A stretch of DNA of 64,000 nt from Mesobacillus foraminis (GCF_004340465.1 NZ_SLVV01000001.1:286119-350118), one strand, 5' to 3'; shown: positions 18,775 to 27,407, numbered from the stretch's first letter. Numbers and translations: made by a program. The notes: generated by a model not told the origin, from the sequence alone.

Positions 18775-19989
18775 TCACTGAGCCTGCCTTCTTTTTTTAC
18801 TGTAAATATAAACAAAAAACAAAGCAAAAAGTACGCCCGCGCCAGCGGTCAGTGCGGCTCCGCCCCAGTCCTGCTTCCCGCCGACTACAAGTCCGAACAA
18901 CAGGCTTTGGAGGATAAGGATGGCTGAGAGCAGGTTTGTAAACGACTGTTCTTTTGATTTGTAGGGAACAGGATAAAGGTCAATCCACAGCTTGTTTTGA
19001 TGATGGTTCCATAATGGCAGCAGCTGAAATCCTGTAAGATACAAAAACAAAAGAGCAAGCAGAGTCTGTCCGGGTCCATAGGTGAGAAAATAAATCCCGG
19101 CCCCCCCGATAAGGGTCAGGCGGATGAAAAGGCCAAAATAATCTCCGGCACGGAAAAACGTCCTTGTGTAAAGGTGCGAAAAGGTATGGTTTTGTTTATA
19201 AACAAAGCTGTTGAGAATAAAATCGAGCCACCTTCTCCTTTTTATACGGTCCCTGAGCTTGGGAACATCCGTAAAAAGGTTGGCCACCCGATAAAAGGCC
19301 CCCATCCTTTTCTCTTCCTGTTCAATCAAATACTCCCACTTTAAGCCTTTTTCCTTCGTCTGTGTCCTGTAAAATCCGTATAAAAGCAAGAGGATCAAGA
19401 CGGGAACTCCAAGTAAAAGCCAATTTGCTCCCGAAAACAGCAGGTACAGAACAACACCATTGATACAAAACCTGATGACAAGATCGACCGTATGTGTCAA
19501 TGGTTCAATATAACGCTGCACTTCCCAGCGAATCAAAAGATTGATCCCTTTCAGGAGGATCAGAACAATCAAGTAAGTAAAAAACGATCGAAAACTTCCT
19601 CCCGTCACTTTGACGTGCATCGGCATAAAAAGCGCCAGGAGAATCAGCAGCAGATAGGATTGGAGTAATAAGCTAAAGATAATGGACCTTTTAAAATATT
19701 CTCCAAGCTTGGTCTCAAGCGGCAGCAAAAAGATTTTATCTGCCTCGGAGAGAAAAGTAAGTATGGGGCTGTATGCCAGTGCAAAGGCTAACACAACTGC
19801 CATGATAATGGCTGCAGGGAAATCGGGGGATAATGTCTTCACCCAATCCTGATAATAGTACCCGGCTGTCCCCAGCAAGAACAAAAACACAACAACAAGA
19901 TGGCCATTAAATATATAGCGGAGATAACGGCCTGTCTCTTTTACGAATAATCCAAACCGCTCTTTCCACAGGATCTGTGCATCAAACAT
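18775..19989 (-). CDS. ecsB: ABC transporter membrane protein EcsB
   Basis: 404 residues with about eight to ten hydrophobic segments, matching EcsB of the EcsAB exporter. In B. subtilis that exporter affects protein secretion, RasP-dependent intramembrane proteolysis and competence. The start ATG at 19989 overlaps the end of ecsA by eight bases, so translation is coupled. A 52-bp repeat array begins soon after the stop codon. Confidence 0.9.
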   Translation of the reverse strand: MFDAQILWKERFGLFVKETGRYLRYIFNGHLVVVFLFLLGTAGYYYQDWVKTLSPDFPAAIIMAVVLAFALAYSPILTFLSEADKIFLLPLETKLGEYFKRSIIFSLLLQSYLLLILLALFMPMHVKVTGGSFRSFFTYLIVLILLKGINLLIRWEVQRYIEPLTHTVDLVIRFCINGVVLYLLFSGANWLLLGVPVLILLLLYGFYRTQTKEKGLKWEYLIEQEEKRMGAFYRVANLFTDVPKLRDRIKRRRWLDFILNSFVYKQNHTFSHLYTRTFFRAGDYFGLFIRLTLIGGAGIYFLTYGPGQTLLALLFLYLTGFQLLPLWNHHQNKLWIDLYPVPYKSKEQSFTNLLSAILILQSLLFGLVVGGKQDWGGAALTAGAGVLFALFFVYIYSKKRRQAQ

Positions 19990-20722
19990 AATCTTCTTCC
20001 TTCGTCAGCTGGATATAAAGGTCGTCCAAGGTTGCCCCAGGCATCGCAAATTGTTCCTGAAGCTCTGTTAAGGTGCCCTTCGCACGCACTGCTCCTTCAT
20101 GGAGAATAACGAACCTGTCGCAATACCTCTCTGCCGTAGCGAGAATATGTGTCGACATTAAAATTCCTGCCCCTGTGTTCTTCATTCCATTCATTAAATC
20201 CAGCAGCGATTGAATCCCCAGAGGGTCAAGACCTACAAACGGTTCATCGACTATGTACAAGGATGGCTGGACAAGGAAAGCACACATAATCATCACTTTT
20301 TGTTTCATTCCTTTAGAAAAGTGGGCCGGAAACCACTTAAGCCTCTTTTCCATCCGGAATTCCTTCAGCAGCTTTTCAATCCTTTCCTTATAGACCGTTT
20401 CCTCTATTCCATAGGCCATAGCAGTAATTTTCAAATGCTCCTCAAGCGTTAATTCGTCATAAAGAATCGGAGTTTCCGGAACAAAAGTAAATTGCTTCCT
20501 GTATGCTTCCCGGCCCTCATTGACCGTTTTTCCATTAATCCTGATTTCACCCTTATGAGGCTCCATAAGCCCTATAATATGCTTAATGGTCGTACTCTTG
20601 CCGGCGCCATTCAACCCAATCAGTCCCACTATCTCATTTGCCCCTACCTCAAAGCTGACATCTTTCAGAACCGGATTTCGAGTGTAGCCCCCCGTAATAT
20701 GTTTTATTTCCAATAAAGGCAT
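19982..20722 (-). CDS. ecsA: ABC transporter ATP-binding protein EcsA
   Basis: 246 residues with Walker A GLNGAGKST, signature FSKGMKQKV and Walker B SLYIVDEPFVGLDP. It energises EcsB. The start at 20722 lies eight bases after AAGGA; a TTG at 20728 sits too near the ribosome binding site. Divergent from hit across about 620 bp, the same arrangement as in B. subtilis. Confidence 0.92.
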   Translation of the reverse strand: MPLLEIKHITGGYTRNPVLKDVSFEVGANEIVGLIGLNGAGKSTTIKHIIGLMEPHKGEIRINGKTVNEGREAYRKQFTFVPETPILYDELTLEEHLKITAMAYGIEETVYKERIEKLLKEFRMEKRLKWFPAHFSKGMKQKVMIMCAFLVQPSLYIVDEPFVGLDPLGIQSLLDLMNGMKNTGAGILMSTHILATAERYCDRFVILHEGAVRAKGTLTELQEQFAMPGATLDDLYIQLTKEEDYV

Positions 20723-20902
20723 AGGCAACGTCCTTCCAATAATAAATTCTTCTTTATTTTAACAAAAGTGGCATGATAAAAACAGAAACTCACTTCTTAC
20801 CTGTGCCATTTTGCAGCTTAAAATTAATTTTAAAAAAGCAATCATAAAATCTCCAAATGCGGGCATCATAATTTTTGAAGGGGAAAACAATTAACCAGTC
20901 GA

Positions 20903-21165
20903 AATGAGGTGTCTGTCAAAGACATATAATTCGATGTTTAATACGCTTCAAAAAACCTTCAAGGGGATGGTGGCATTGGGAACACTTAATGCATAACCTT
21001 AACCGTTCAGAAAATAACACTTTCAAATGAGGTGTTTGCCGAAGACGTACATCCGCATTATACGTTGTAGCGATTATAACGATAGGGGATGGTCCGATTG
21101 AACGTAGGTCCTGGTTTTTGACACATCACATTAAAAATGAGGTGTTTATCAAAGGCATACCTGCA
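20903..21165. repeat. Degenerate 110-123 bp repeats between ecsA and hit
   Basis: AATGAGGTGT recurs at 20903, 21026 and 21136, each followed by a TCAAAGACATA-like stretch. The first two copies also share a later GGGGATGGT motif. The copies are diverged. The rest of the 20723-21348 gap shows no gene that I can support. Confidence 0.6.
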
Positions 21166-21348
21166 GAAGGCATATGAAATGAAGGCACAATTTATGAAGC
21201 AAGAATTCCCCTTCAGGGACAGGATTCCATTGTGAATCCTGTCTTTTTTTATAATCATTCCTGTCTTTTTGCCCTGCTATATCCTTTATATTTATTTCAT
21301 AACTGTGATAAAATACCAAAAAAGCGTACTTACGAAAGGAAGGTTATG

Positions 21349-21768
21349 ATGTCGGACTGCATTTTCTGCAAAATCGTTAACGGCGAGATCCCTGCGGCAA
21401 AAGTTTATGAAAATGAGCATGTGCTAGCTTTTTTGGACATTAGCCAGGTTACAAAAGGACATACTCTTGTCATCCCAAAAGTACATAAGGAAAATGTAAA
21501 TGAATTGACCGAAGAGATTGCCGGGAACCTATTTAAAGAAGTGCCTAAAATCGCAAATGCCATCAAAAAGGCTTATGATCCGATTGGCTTAAATACCTTA
21601 AACAATAATGGTGAGCATGCCGGCCAGTCTGTATTTCACTTTCACATGCACCTGATTCCCCGCTATGGAAAGGGAGACGGCTTTGGGGCTGTCTGGAAGA
21701 CTCACAGTGACGAGTATTCTCCGGACGATTTGAAACAAATCGCTTCGGACATTGAAAAAAACATCTGA
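21349..21768 (+). CDS. hit: HIT family nucleotide-binding protein
   Basis: 139 residues with the histidine triad HFHMHLIP near residue 97 and the N-terminal CIFCKIVNGEIPA motif. HIT (Hint branch) enzymes hydrolyse nucleoside phosphoramidates and AMP conjugates. Two adjacent ATG codons (21346, 21349) follow AAAGGAAGG; the second has better spacing. A terminator begins at the stop codon. Divergent from ecsA, upstream of serC. Confidence 0.92.
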   Translation: MSDCIFCKIVNGEIPAAKVYENEHVLAFLDISQVTKGHTLVIPKVHKENVNELTEEIAGNLFKEVPKIANAIKKAYDPIGLNTLNNNGEHAGQSVFHFHMHLIPRYGKGDGFGAVWKTHSDEYSPDDLKQIASDIEKNI

Positions 21769-21794
21769 CTTCTGCAGCTGCAGAAGTTTTTTTT
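21768..21794 (+). terminator. Terminator after hit
   Basis: ACTTCTGCAG pairs with CTGCAGAAGT, an almost loopless palindrome, followed by eight T residues. Confidence 0.88.
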
Positions 21795-21899
21795 ATGAAT
21801 TCTTTCAGAAAAAATAGAAATTTCTTCGATTATCTGATAGCATTGATTAAAAATTTATTCTTTACTGCAACACAGTAAAGTCACTCCGGAGGGATTAAC

Positions 21900-22979
21900 A
21901 TGGAACGCGCTTTTAATTTTAATGCAGGGCCTACTGCACTGCCAGAAGCAGTGCTGAAAAAGGCAGAGAAGGAATGGATGAATTACAATGGAACGGGCAT
22001 GAATGTGATGGAAATGAGCCATCGCAGCAAGCCTTTTGAGGAAATCAACAATCAGGCGAACAGTTTGCTGCGCAAGCTTTTGAATATCCCTGACGATTAT
22101 GAAGTCCTGTTTTTGCAAGGCGGTGCGAGCCTTCAATTTACAATGGTTCCAATGAACCTTCTCGAGGAAGGCAAAACGGGCCAGTACGTCCTGACTGGAG
22201 CCTGGTCAGAGAAAGCACTGAAAGAGGCAAAAAAGATCGGCCATGCAGAAGTCGCGGCTTCTACAAAAGATGGCAATTACAAAGCGATTCCTAGTCTTGA
22301 CAGCATCCAGCCATCCAAGGATGCCGCCTATCTGCATATCACTACGAACAACACCATTTTCGGGACCCAGTGGCACTCTACACCTGAGAACCTTGAAGTT
22401 CCGCTAGTCGCCGATATGTCAAGTGATATATTGTGCAGGCCGATTGATGTCAGCAAATTCGGACTCATCTATGCAGGGGCACAAAAAAATCTGGGTCCTT
22501 CCGGAATCACTGTTGTGATCGTGAAGAAGGATTTGCTTGAACGTTCCAAAGATTCCCTGCCTACGATGCTCGACTACCGTACTCATGCGAATAACAGCTC
22601 CCTGTACAACACACCGCCGACGCTGGCGATTTATTTATTGAAGCTGGTCCTTGAATGGGCCGATTCTCTTGGCGGAGCGGCAGCATTGGAAAAAATCAAC
22701 CGGGAAAAAGCAGCCCTCATTTATAACGAGATTGATGAGAGCGGCGGCTTCTACAACGGACATGCCGAAAAAGACAGCCGTTCCCTGATGAATGTGACCT
22801 TTACTTTAAATAGCCAAGAAGCTACTGATGCCTTCCTGGCTGAAGCAAAGGAACGCGGTTTTACAGGACTGAATGGCCATCGCTCTGTTGGAGGATGCAG
22901 GGCTTCCATTTATAACGCGGTTCCGATTGAGCACGTGGAAAAATTGGTACAGTTTATGAAGGAATTCAGGACTAGATAA
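21900..22979 (+). CDS. serC: Phosphoserine aminotransferase
   Basis: 359 residues, class V aminotransferase. It converts 3-phosphohydroxypyruvate to phosphoserine in serine synthesis and may also serve pyridoxal phosphate synthesis. The NFNAGPTALPEAVL start, VMEMSHRSKPFEEI, FLQGGASLQF and the PLP-lysine region YAGAQKNLGPSG are all present. The start follows GGAGGG. I find no T-box or riboswitch in the 130 bp upstream. Confidence 0.95.
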   Translation: MERAFNFNAGPTALPEAVLKKAEKEWMNYNGTGMNVMEMSHRSKPFEEINNQANSLLRKLLNIPDDYEVLFLQGGASLQFTMVPMNLLEEGKTGQYVLTGAWSEKALKEAKKIGHAEVAASTKDGNYKAIPSLDSIQPSKDAAYLHITTNNTIFGTQWHSTPENLEVPLVADMSSDILCRPIDVSKFGLIYAGAQKNLGPSGITVVIVKKDLLERSKDSLPTMLDYRTHANNSSLYNTPPTLAIYLLKLVLEWADSLGGAAALEKINREKAALIYNEIDESGGFYNGHAEKDSRSLMNVTFTLNSQEATDAFLAEAKERGFTGLNGHRSVGGCRASIYNAVPIEHVEKLVQFMKEFRTR

Positions 22980-23061
22980 TCGCCTTTTACATCTTTACCC
23001 TTGTTAAAATTATGCTATAATGATATAAAGCTTTTCGCTGCAGGCAAAGAGTGCACTGCAG

Positions 23062-23101
23062 GAGAAGCAAAAGTTAGCTAGAATAGCAGAGGAGAGTTGA
23101 G
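23062..23101 (+). promoter_or_regulatory. Candidate TRAP-binding site over the trpP ribosome binding site
   Basis: Triplets run GAG 23062, AAG 23065, AAG 23071, TAG 23075, TAG 23079, TAG 23084, GAG 23089, GAG 23094, GAG 23099. From 23079 they lie exactly five bases apart, the spacing TRAP prefers. The last ones form the ribosome binding site of trpP. In B. subtilis tryptophan-bound TRAP represses trpP translation in this way, so the same control is likely here. Confidence 0.72.
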
Positions 23102-23103
23102 AA

Positions 23104-23622
23104 ATGAATACGAAAAATCTTGTTGCACTTGCACTGTTAGCGGGGATGGGTGCAGTCTTGCACACAGTTGTACCTCCCTTCATCCTGGGAATGAAGCCGG
23201 ATATGATGCTGGTGATGATGTTTTTGGGGATTATCCTTTTCCCTGACAAGAAGAGCGTCTTGCTGCTTGGGTTGGTTACAGGCATATTATCTGCCATGAC
23301 TACCGGTATGCCAGGCGGTCAAATCCCAAACCTCATTGACAAAATGGTTACTGCATTCATCTTCTTCGGATTATTGCAGGCTGTCAAAAGGTTCAGCGGC
23401 TCCGTCATTACAGCCGCAATCCTGACTGCAGTCGGTACAATTGTCTCGGGAATCATCTTCCTGACTTCTGCCTATTTCATCGTGGGCTTGCCGGGAGCGT
23501 TTGTAGGCATGTTCACACTGGCAGTTCTTCCTGCAGCTGCATTCAACACCGTATTTATGATTATTTTGTTTCCAGTTGCATCAACAATTTTTAGAAGAAC
23601 AAAGCTTGTTCAGACTCATTAA
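23104..23622 (+). CDS. trpP: Tryptophan transporter TrpP
   Basis: 172 residues with about five membrane spans. The family hallmark FILGMKPDMMLVMMFLGI sits near residue 28 and TTGMPGGQIPNLIDK near 78. It is the TrpP (YhaG) family of small tryptophan carriers. Start at 23104 is preceded by GAGGAG embedded in a TRAP-like triplet array. Lies between serC and yhaH as in B. subtilis. Confidence 0.92.
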   Translation: MNTKNLVALALLAGMGAVLHTVVPPFILGMKPDMMLVMMFLGIILFPDKKSVLLLGLVTGILSAMTTGMPGGQIPNLIDKMVTAFIFFGLLQAVKRFSGSVITAAILTAVGTIVSGIIFLTSAYFIVGLPGAFVGMFTLAVLPAAAFNTVFMIILFPVASTIFRRTKLVQTH

Positions 23623-23636
23623 TGCAAAATTATTCA

Positions 23637-23669
23637 GGAACCCGGGAATAACGGGTTCCTTTTTTTTTG
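23637..23669. terminator. Terminator between trpP and the small membrane gene
   Basis: AGGAACCCG pairs with CGGGTTCCT, followed by a run of nine T residues on the plus strand. It serves trpP. Confidence 0.88.
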
Positions 23670-23676
23670 CACCTCC

Positions 23677-23862
23677 CTATGAAAATAAAGAAAATATCAT
23701 GCCCAGGATCAGCAGAATCCCTCCCCCTGCTGCAAGAACTCCTGCCCTTCTCTTCAGACGTTTCTTTGGCGGATAAATGCCAGGCTTATGAGTTAGAACC
23801 AAGCATTGAAACATCCCGAAAAAAAATGCCCCGCTAAGGATAAAGGTTAATAGAGTAAGGAT
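23677..23862 (-). CDS. Small two-span membrane protein with apparent ATC start
   Basis: A 61-residue frame from ATC at 23862 reads as two hydrophobic segments (residues 1-24 and 45-61) around a loop PPKKRLKRR. AAGGAGG lies nine bases before the ATC, and no ATG, GTG or TTG occurs at a usable place; the first ATG (codon 17) would remove most of the first span. I do not recognise the family. It faces trpP and lies upstream of yhaH. Either a non-standard start codon or a sequence variant at the start explains the frame. Confidence 0.5.
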   Translation of the reverse strand: MLTLLTFILSGAFFFGMFQCLVLTHKPGIYPPKKRLKRRAGVLAAGGGILLILGMIFSLFS

Positions 23863-24130
23863 ATCGTTTCGCCTCCTTCGCCCCCACTGGATACTGATGA
23901 AAATTATTAAATACCTGCCTCCCTGTGAAAAAGTATATAAATTTTCATTTCTGCGCTGCCATTTTCACAAGACGGTTTAATTCATGTATATTAGGAAAAT
24001 AAATAAGGTATACGCCATAATACAATCCGAGATGAAGACTTGCCAGAAAACATTTACGTTCTCTGCCAGGAAAAAGGATTTTGACCCTTGGCTGCCGAAA
24101 ATAAATATAAAAGAAATTGAGGTGGTTTAC

Positions 24131-24514
24131 ATGAAAGCAAGATCATTACTTTTGGGTTTCCTTGTAGGCGGTGCAGCTGCAGGTATCGCCACCCTCCTTT
24201 CAGCCCCAGATTCCGGAAAAGTAACACGCCGACAGCTTAAGGCCCATAAAGATGTCTACACAGCCGAACTCAAAGAGCTAAAGGATAGTCTAATGCAAAT
24301 AAAGGACTCAGTCTCAACGGCAACAAAAGAAGGAAAGACCGTACTCGGGGAATTTGTTCATGATATCAAACTGTCTCTGTATGAATGGAAACTGAGTACC
24401 GATGAAAACAAAACCGCTCTCCAAAAAGAGGTGAAAGAAATAGAACAGACGATTCAGGAGCTTGAGAAAGACCTTTCTCCCGAAAACAAGGCTGAAGAAA
24501 AAGCAGCGCAGTAA
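24131..24514 (+). CDS. yhaH: YtxH domain protein YhaH
   Basis: 127 residues. A glycine/alanine-rich N-terminal membrane segment (LLLGFLVGGAAAGIATLLSAP) is followed by a long charged amphipathic coiled-coil region ending in Lys/Glu/Ala repeats. This is the layout of YtxH-domain general-stress proteins. Start at 24131 follows GAGGTGG. In-frame codons upstream have no ribosome binding site. Sits next to scoC as in B. subtilis. Molecular role unknown. Confidence 0.85.
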   Translation: MKARSLLLGFLVGGAAAGIATLLSAPDSGKVTRRQLKAHKDVYTAELKELKDSLMQIKDSVSTATKEGKTVLGEFVHDIKLSLYEWKLSTDENKTALQKEVKEIEQTIQELEKDLSPENKAEEKAAQ

Positions 24515-24533
24515 TTCACAGAAGATGAATGGT

Positions 24534-24575
24534 GTCCTTCTCTTCCTAATGAGCACGGGAGAGAAGGACTTTTTA
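24534..24575 (+). terminator. Terminator after yhaH
   Basis: GTCCTTCTCTTCC pairs with GGGAGAGAAGGAC (one mismatch), followed by TTTTT. Confidence 0.88.
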
Positions 24576-24734
24576 AAATGGACAAAACCAAGGTTAATAC
24601 ATAAATTACCAGTAAAACTTATATAAATATAAGAAAAAGAAAATAATTTCTAAAAATTTAGTAAATTAATCTTTATTATTTATTGTTTTATTGGCATAAT
24701 GTTAATAGAATCATAAAAGTAGGTGAATATGGGG

Positions 24735-25310
24735 ATGACAGAAAAAAATTATTCAGTTAAGGAAGCATTGATATTCAGTCAAAGGGTTGCTCAGTTAAGC
24801 AAGGCTCTCTGGAAATCCATCGAGAAAGATTGGCAGCAATGGATTAAGCCTTTTGACCTGAACATCAATGAACATCACATTTTGTGGATAGCCTATCATT
24901 TAAATGGTGCATCCATTTCCGATGTAGCCAAGTTTGGGGTAATGCACGTGTCAACCGCTTTTAATTTCTCAAAAAAACTGGAAGAAAGGGGACTCTTGCA
25001 ATTCTCTAAGAAGGAAAGCGATAAAAGGAATACTTATATTCAGCTAACCGAACAGGGAGAGGCTATTTTGCTGGAGCTGATGGAAAGCTACCAGCCTGAT
25101 AAAAATGCCGTCTTTTCAGGCGCAATGCCATTGAAAGAGCTGTATGGAAAGTTTCCGGATATCATTGAGATCATGGCAATTATCCGCAATATTTATGGTG
25201 ATGATTTTATGGAAATCTTTGAAAAATCATTCACCAATATTGAGAGCGGGTTTGTTGAGGAAGATGGTAAAATTCGGAAGAAGGAACCTGCTGCCAAAGA
25301 ACTGGTCTAG
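24735..25310 (+). CDS. scoC: MarR-type transition state regulator ScoC (Hpr)
   Basis: 191 residues, strongly like Hpr/Sco[41 protein letters not shown] and [20 protein letters not shown] form the winged helix region. In B. subtilis ScoC represses extracellular proteases, sporulation entry and some peptide transporters. Start codon choice lies among GTG 24723, ATG 24729 and ATG 24735; the last has the best distance from AGGTGA. Its 3' end overlaps that of the convergent yhaI by four bases. Confidence 0.93.
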   Translation: MTEKNYSVKEALIFSQRVAQLSKALWKSIEKDWQQWIKPFDLNINEHHILWIAYHLNGASISDVAKFGVMHVSTAFNFSKKLEERGLLQFSKKESDKRNTYIQLTEQGEAILLELMESYQPDKNAVFSGAMPLKELYGKFPDIIEIMAIIRNIYGDDFMEIFEKSFTNIESGFVEEDGKIRKKEPAAKELV

Positions 25311-25648
25311 TCTTTTAAATATCGTTTTAATTCCATCATAAGGGGAACATACAATCCTTGTTCAAGGCATGCAGGTATGATTTCCCCTGAGCGGAGCTTG
25401 GGAGGCAAAATGGCATTGAACTTATCGAAAAGCGGATGAAAATTCACGAACCCTTCCGCTTTCTGTTTTTGCAAATCTTTGCTCAGATTCTCACATGCAA
25501 GCAAAAGATCATTCACTTCCGTTTGAGTGAGTGATTTTTCTACAATCAGCCGGTAGAAGCCCAGATTGGTTTCTTTGACCATTTTTAACAGCAGCTTCTG
25601 GTGAAATTCCAGCATTTTCAATCTTTCCATTATTTCGTGATAATTCAT
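25307..25648 (-). CDS. yhaI: DUF1878 family protein YhaI
   Basis: 113 residues, predicted mostly alpha-helical, no membrane segment or catalytic motif visible. It resembles YhaI of B. subtilis, which also faces scoC. Function unknown. The stop overlaps the scoC stop on the other strand. Confidence 0.82.
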   Translation of the reverse strand: MNYHEIMERLKMLEFHQKLLLKMVKETNLGFYRLIVEKSLTQTEVNDLLLACENLSKDLQKQKAEGFVNFHPLFDKFNAILPPKLRSGEIIPACLEQGLYVPLMMELKRYLKD

Positions 25649-25819
25649 ATTTCAGTCCCCTTAATCATAAAATGCGTATGTACATAATATTACCATTTTT
25701 CACGGTCTGTTTTGTATTTGATTTTAAGGGTTTTTTAAGGGCTATAAAAAACTATCTTTTTTAATAAATATTTGATATTGTATTTAACATAATAAGTCTG
25801 AAAAAGGAGGGATTCTTGG

Positions 25820-26011
25820 ATGATCTCCATTTTTATTGTATTCATAATATTTGCCAGCTTCATCCTGTTCTTTATCAACAAATTAACAGATTCCCTCTGT
25901 GAACAAAAGGAAATACCGGAAGAGCGGCAGTCACAGGTCTTTCGGACAATCAATATCCTTGTCACAATCCTTTTAATCTCGTCGTTTGTTGAAATTATGT
26001 TCACTACATAA
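25820..26011 (+). CDS. Small membrane protein, unknown
   Basis: 63 residues with a hydrophobic segment at each end (about 1-22 and 43-61) and a charged middle. AAAGGAGG precedes the ATG and a strong terminator follows the stop at once, so it is a complete single gene. I do not recognise the family. Confidence 0.75.
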   Translation: MISIFIVFIIFASFILFFINKLTDSLCEQKEIPEERQSQVFRTINILVTILLISSFVEIMFTT

Positions 26012-26043
26012 TAAAGCGGCAAGGATGCCCTTGCCGCTTTTTT
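26012..26043 (+). terminator. Terminator after the 63-residue membrane protein gene
   Basis: AAGCGGCAAGG pairs with CCTTGCCGCTT around a four-base loop, followed by T residues. Confidence 0.9.
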
Positions 26044-26085
26044 GCTTCCCCTTCGCTCGGAGAAGCCTTTAATCATGAGTGCATC

Positions 26086-26169
26086 TTATAGCCAAGCTGC
26101 ACCTACAATGATCAACAGAATGAATAACACGACGATTAACGCAAAGCCTGCACCGTATCCTCCGCCCAT
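26086..26169 (-). CDS. YjcZ family sporulation peptide (copy 1)
   Basis: 27 residues, MGGGYGAGFALIVVLFILLI at its N-terminus, one membrane segment with a glycine-rich head. The core GFALIVVLFILLIIVGAA is the YjcZ family hallmark. AAAGGAGGTG lies before the ATG. These tiny spore-associated membrane peptides have no known molecular function. A sister copy lies 95 bp upstream on the same strand. Confidence 0.85.
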   Translation of the reverse strand: MGGGYGAGFALIVVLFILLIIVGAAWL

Positions 26170-26263
26170 ACTGACACCTCCTTTCAGTGTTTGATAACAT
26201 ATCCTATTCAGCAAATCCCCGGAACGCATAGGCTACTATCCTGATAAAAATTGATTTTCTTTG

Positions 26264-26344
26264 TTAGCAGTATGCTGCACCGACAATAATTAATAAAATA
26301 AACAGGACAACGATTAACGCGAACCCTGCATTGTTGTGGCCCAT
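26264..26344 (-). CDS. YjcZ family sporulation peptide (copy 2)
   Basis: 26 residues, MGHNNAGFALIVVLFILLII at its N-terminus, ending in Tyr-Cys. The central 18 residues match copy 1 exactly, so the pair arose by duplication. AAAAAGGAGG precedes the ATG. A sigma-K-like sequence lies about 30 bases upstream. Confidence 0.85.
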   Translation of the reverse strand: MGHNNAGFALIVVLFILLIIVGAAYC

Positions 26345-26372
26345 AAAAATACCTCCTTTTTTCTATTCGTGT

Positions 26373-26403
26373 TAGTCTATGACTGCCGTGTTTCATCTGG
26401 TTG
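26373..26403 (-). promoter_or_regulatory. Candidate sigma-K promoter of the YjcZ-type gene
   Basis: On the minus strand CATAGACTA (26381 to 26373) fits the sigma-K -10 consensus CATAnnnTA, with an AC-containing -35 element about 18 bases upstream. This would give mother-cell expression late in sporulation. Confidence 0.45.
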
Positions 26404-26448
26404 GATGTTTGCCCAGAAGGTTAAAACTAAAATTTAAAAAGATTCTTT

Positions 26449-26476
26449 TTGTCTAAACCTATATTTGTGTTATAGT
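26449..26476 (+). promoter_or_regulatory. Putative sigma-A promoter of prsA
   Basis: TTGTCT at 26449 and TATAGT at 26471 with a 16-bp spacer, 55 bases before the prsA start. Confidence 0.55.
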
Positions 26477-26531
26477 AAAACTTGTGGAAATAGATAATAA
26501 TCAGAAAACTATTGTTTAGGAGTTGTTCAGC

Positions 26532-27407
26532 ATGAAGAAATGGATCCTGCCCATTACCCTTGCAGCGGGAGTGCTAACGTTAACAGCCTGTAACGGCAAT
26601 GAGAACTCAGAAGTTATTGTCCAGTCTGATGCCGGAGATATCACTAAAGATGATCTTTATGAAGCAATGAAGGATAAATATGGTGAACAAGCCCTACAAG
26701 AGCTTCTATATACAAAAGTCCTTTCAGACAAATATAAAGTGACAGACGAAGAGGTCGACAAAAAGGTTAAGGAACTAAAGACCGAGCTTGGAGACAACTT
26801 TGACCTTGTCCTTCAGCAGAACCAGCTTAAAGATGAAAATGAGCTGAAGAAACTGCTTAAGGATCAGCTCCTTATTGAAAAAGCAGCTCTGAAGGATGTT
26901 AAAGTCACCGAGGACGAGCTAAAGAAAAAGTACGAGGAATATCAGCCCGAGATTCGTGCAAGCCACATTCTTGTAAAAGATGAAAAAACAGCAAAAGAAG
27001 TGAAAAGCAAACTTGAATCAGGCGGGAAATTTGAAGATCTTGCAAAAGAGTATTCAACTGATACCGTTTCTGCGGAAAAAGGCGGAGACCTTGACTTCTT
27101 CGGTCCTGGAGCAATGGTGCCTGAATTTGAAGAGGCTGCCTATGCCCTTGATGTAAATGAAATCAGTGACCCGGTACAATCCCAGCATGGCTGGCATGTC
27201 ATTAAGGTTACAGAGAAGAAAGATAAGAAATCATATGAAGATATGAAAGCAGACCTTGAATATGAGTTGAAGCTTTCCAAAGTGGATGCTGCGAAAATGC
27301 AGGAAACTCTTCAACAGGAACTAAAGGATGCCGATGTGAAAATCAAGGACAAGGATCTTGAAGGTGTAATGCCATCAGAATCTAAATCCGCATCAGCTGA
27401 AAAATAA
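26532..27407 (+). CDS. prsA: Foldase lipoprotein PrsA
   Basis: 291 residues. Signal peptide with lipobox LTAC, a SurA-like N-terminal helical region, then a parvulin peptidyl-prolyl isomerase domain at about 130-220 (IRASHILVKDEKTA, GGDLDFFGPGAMVPEF, HGWHVIKV), and a charged C-terminal tail. It folds secreted proteins and penicillin-binding proteins outside the membrane. Start at 26532 follows AGGAG at nine bases. Followed by a strong terminator. Confidence 0.94.
   Translation: MKKWILPITLAAGVLTLTACNGNENSEVIVQSDAGDITKDDLYEAMKDKYGEQALQELLYTKVLSDKYKVTDEEVDKKVKELKTELGDNFDLVLQQNQLKDENELKKLLKDQLLIEKAALKDVKVTEDELKKKYEEYQPEIRASHILVKDEKTAKEVKSKLESGGKFEDLAKEYSTDTVSAEKGGDLDFFGPGAMVPEFEEAAYALDVNEISDPVQSQHGWHVIKVTEKKDKKSYEDMKADLEYELKLSKVDAAKMQETLQQELKDADVKIKDKDLEGVMPSESKSASAEK

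Noticed and set aside
21769-21899. T-box or other riboswitch before serC
   Set aside because: No T-box AGGGTGG sequence, specifier loop or known aptamer motif is present in the short gap.
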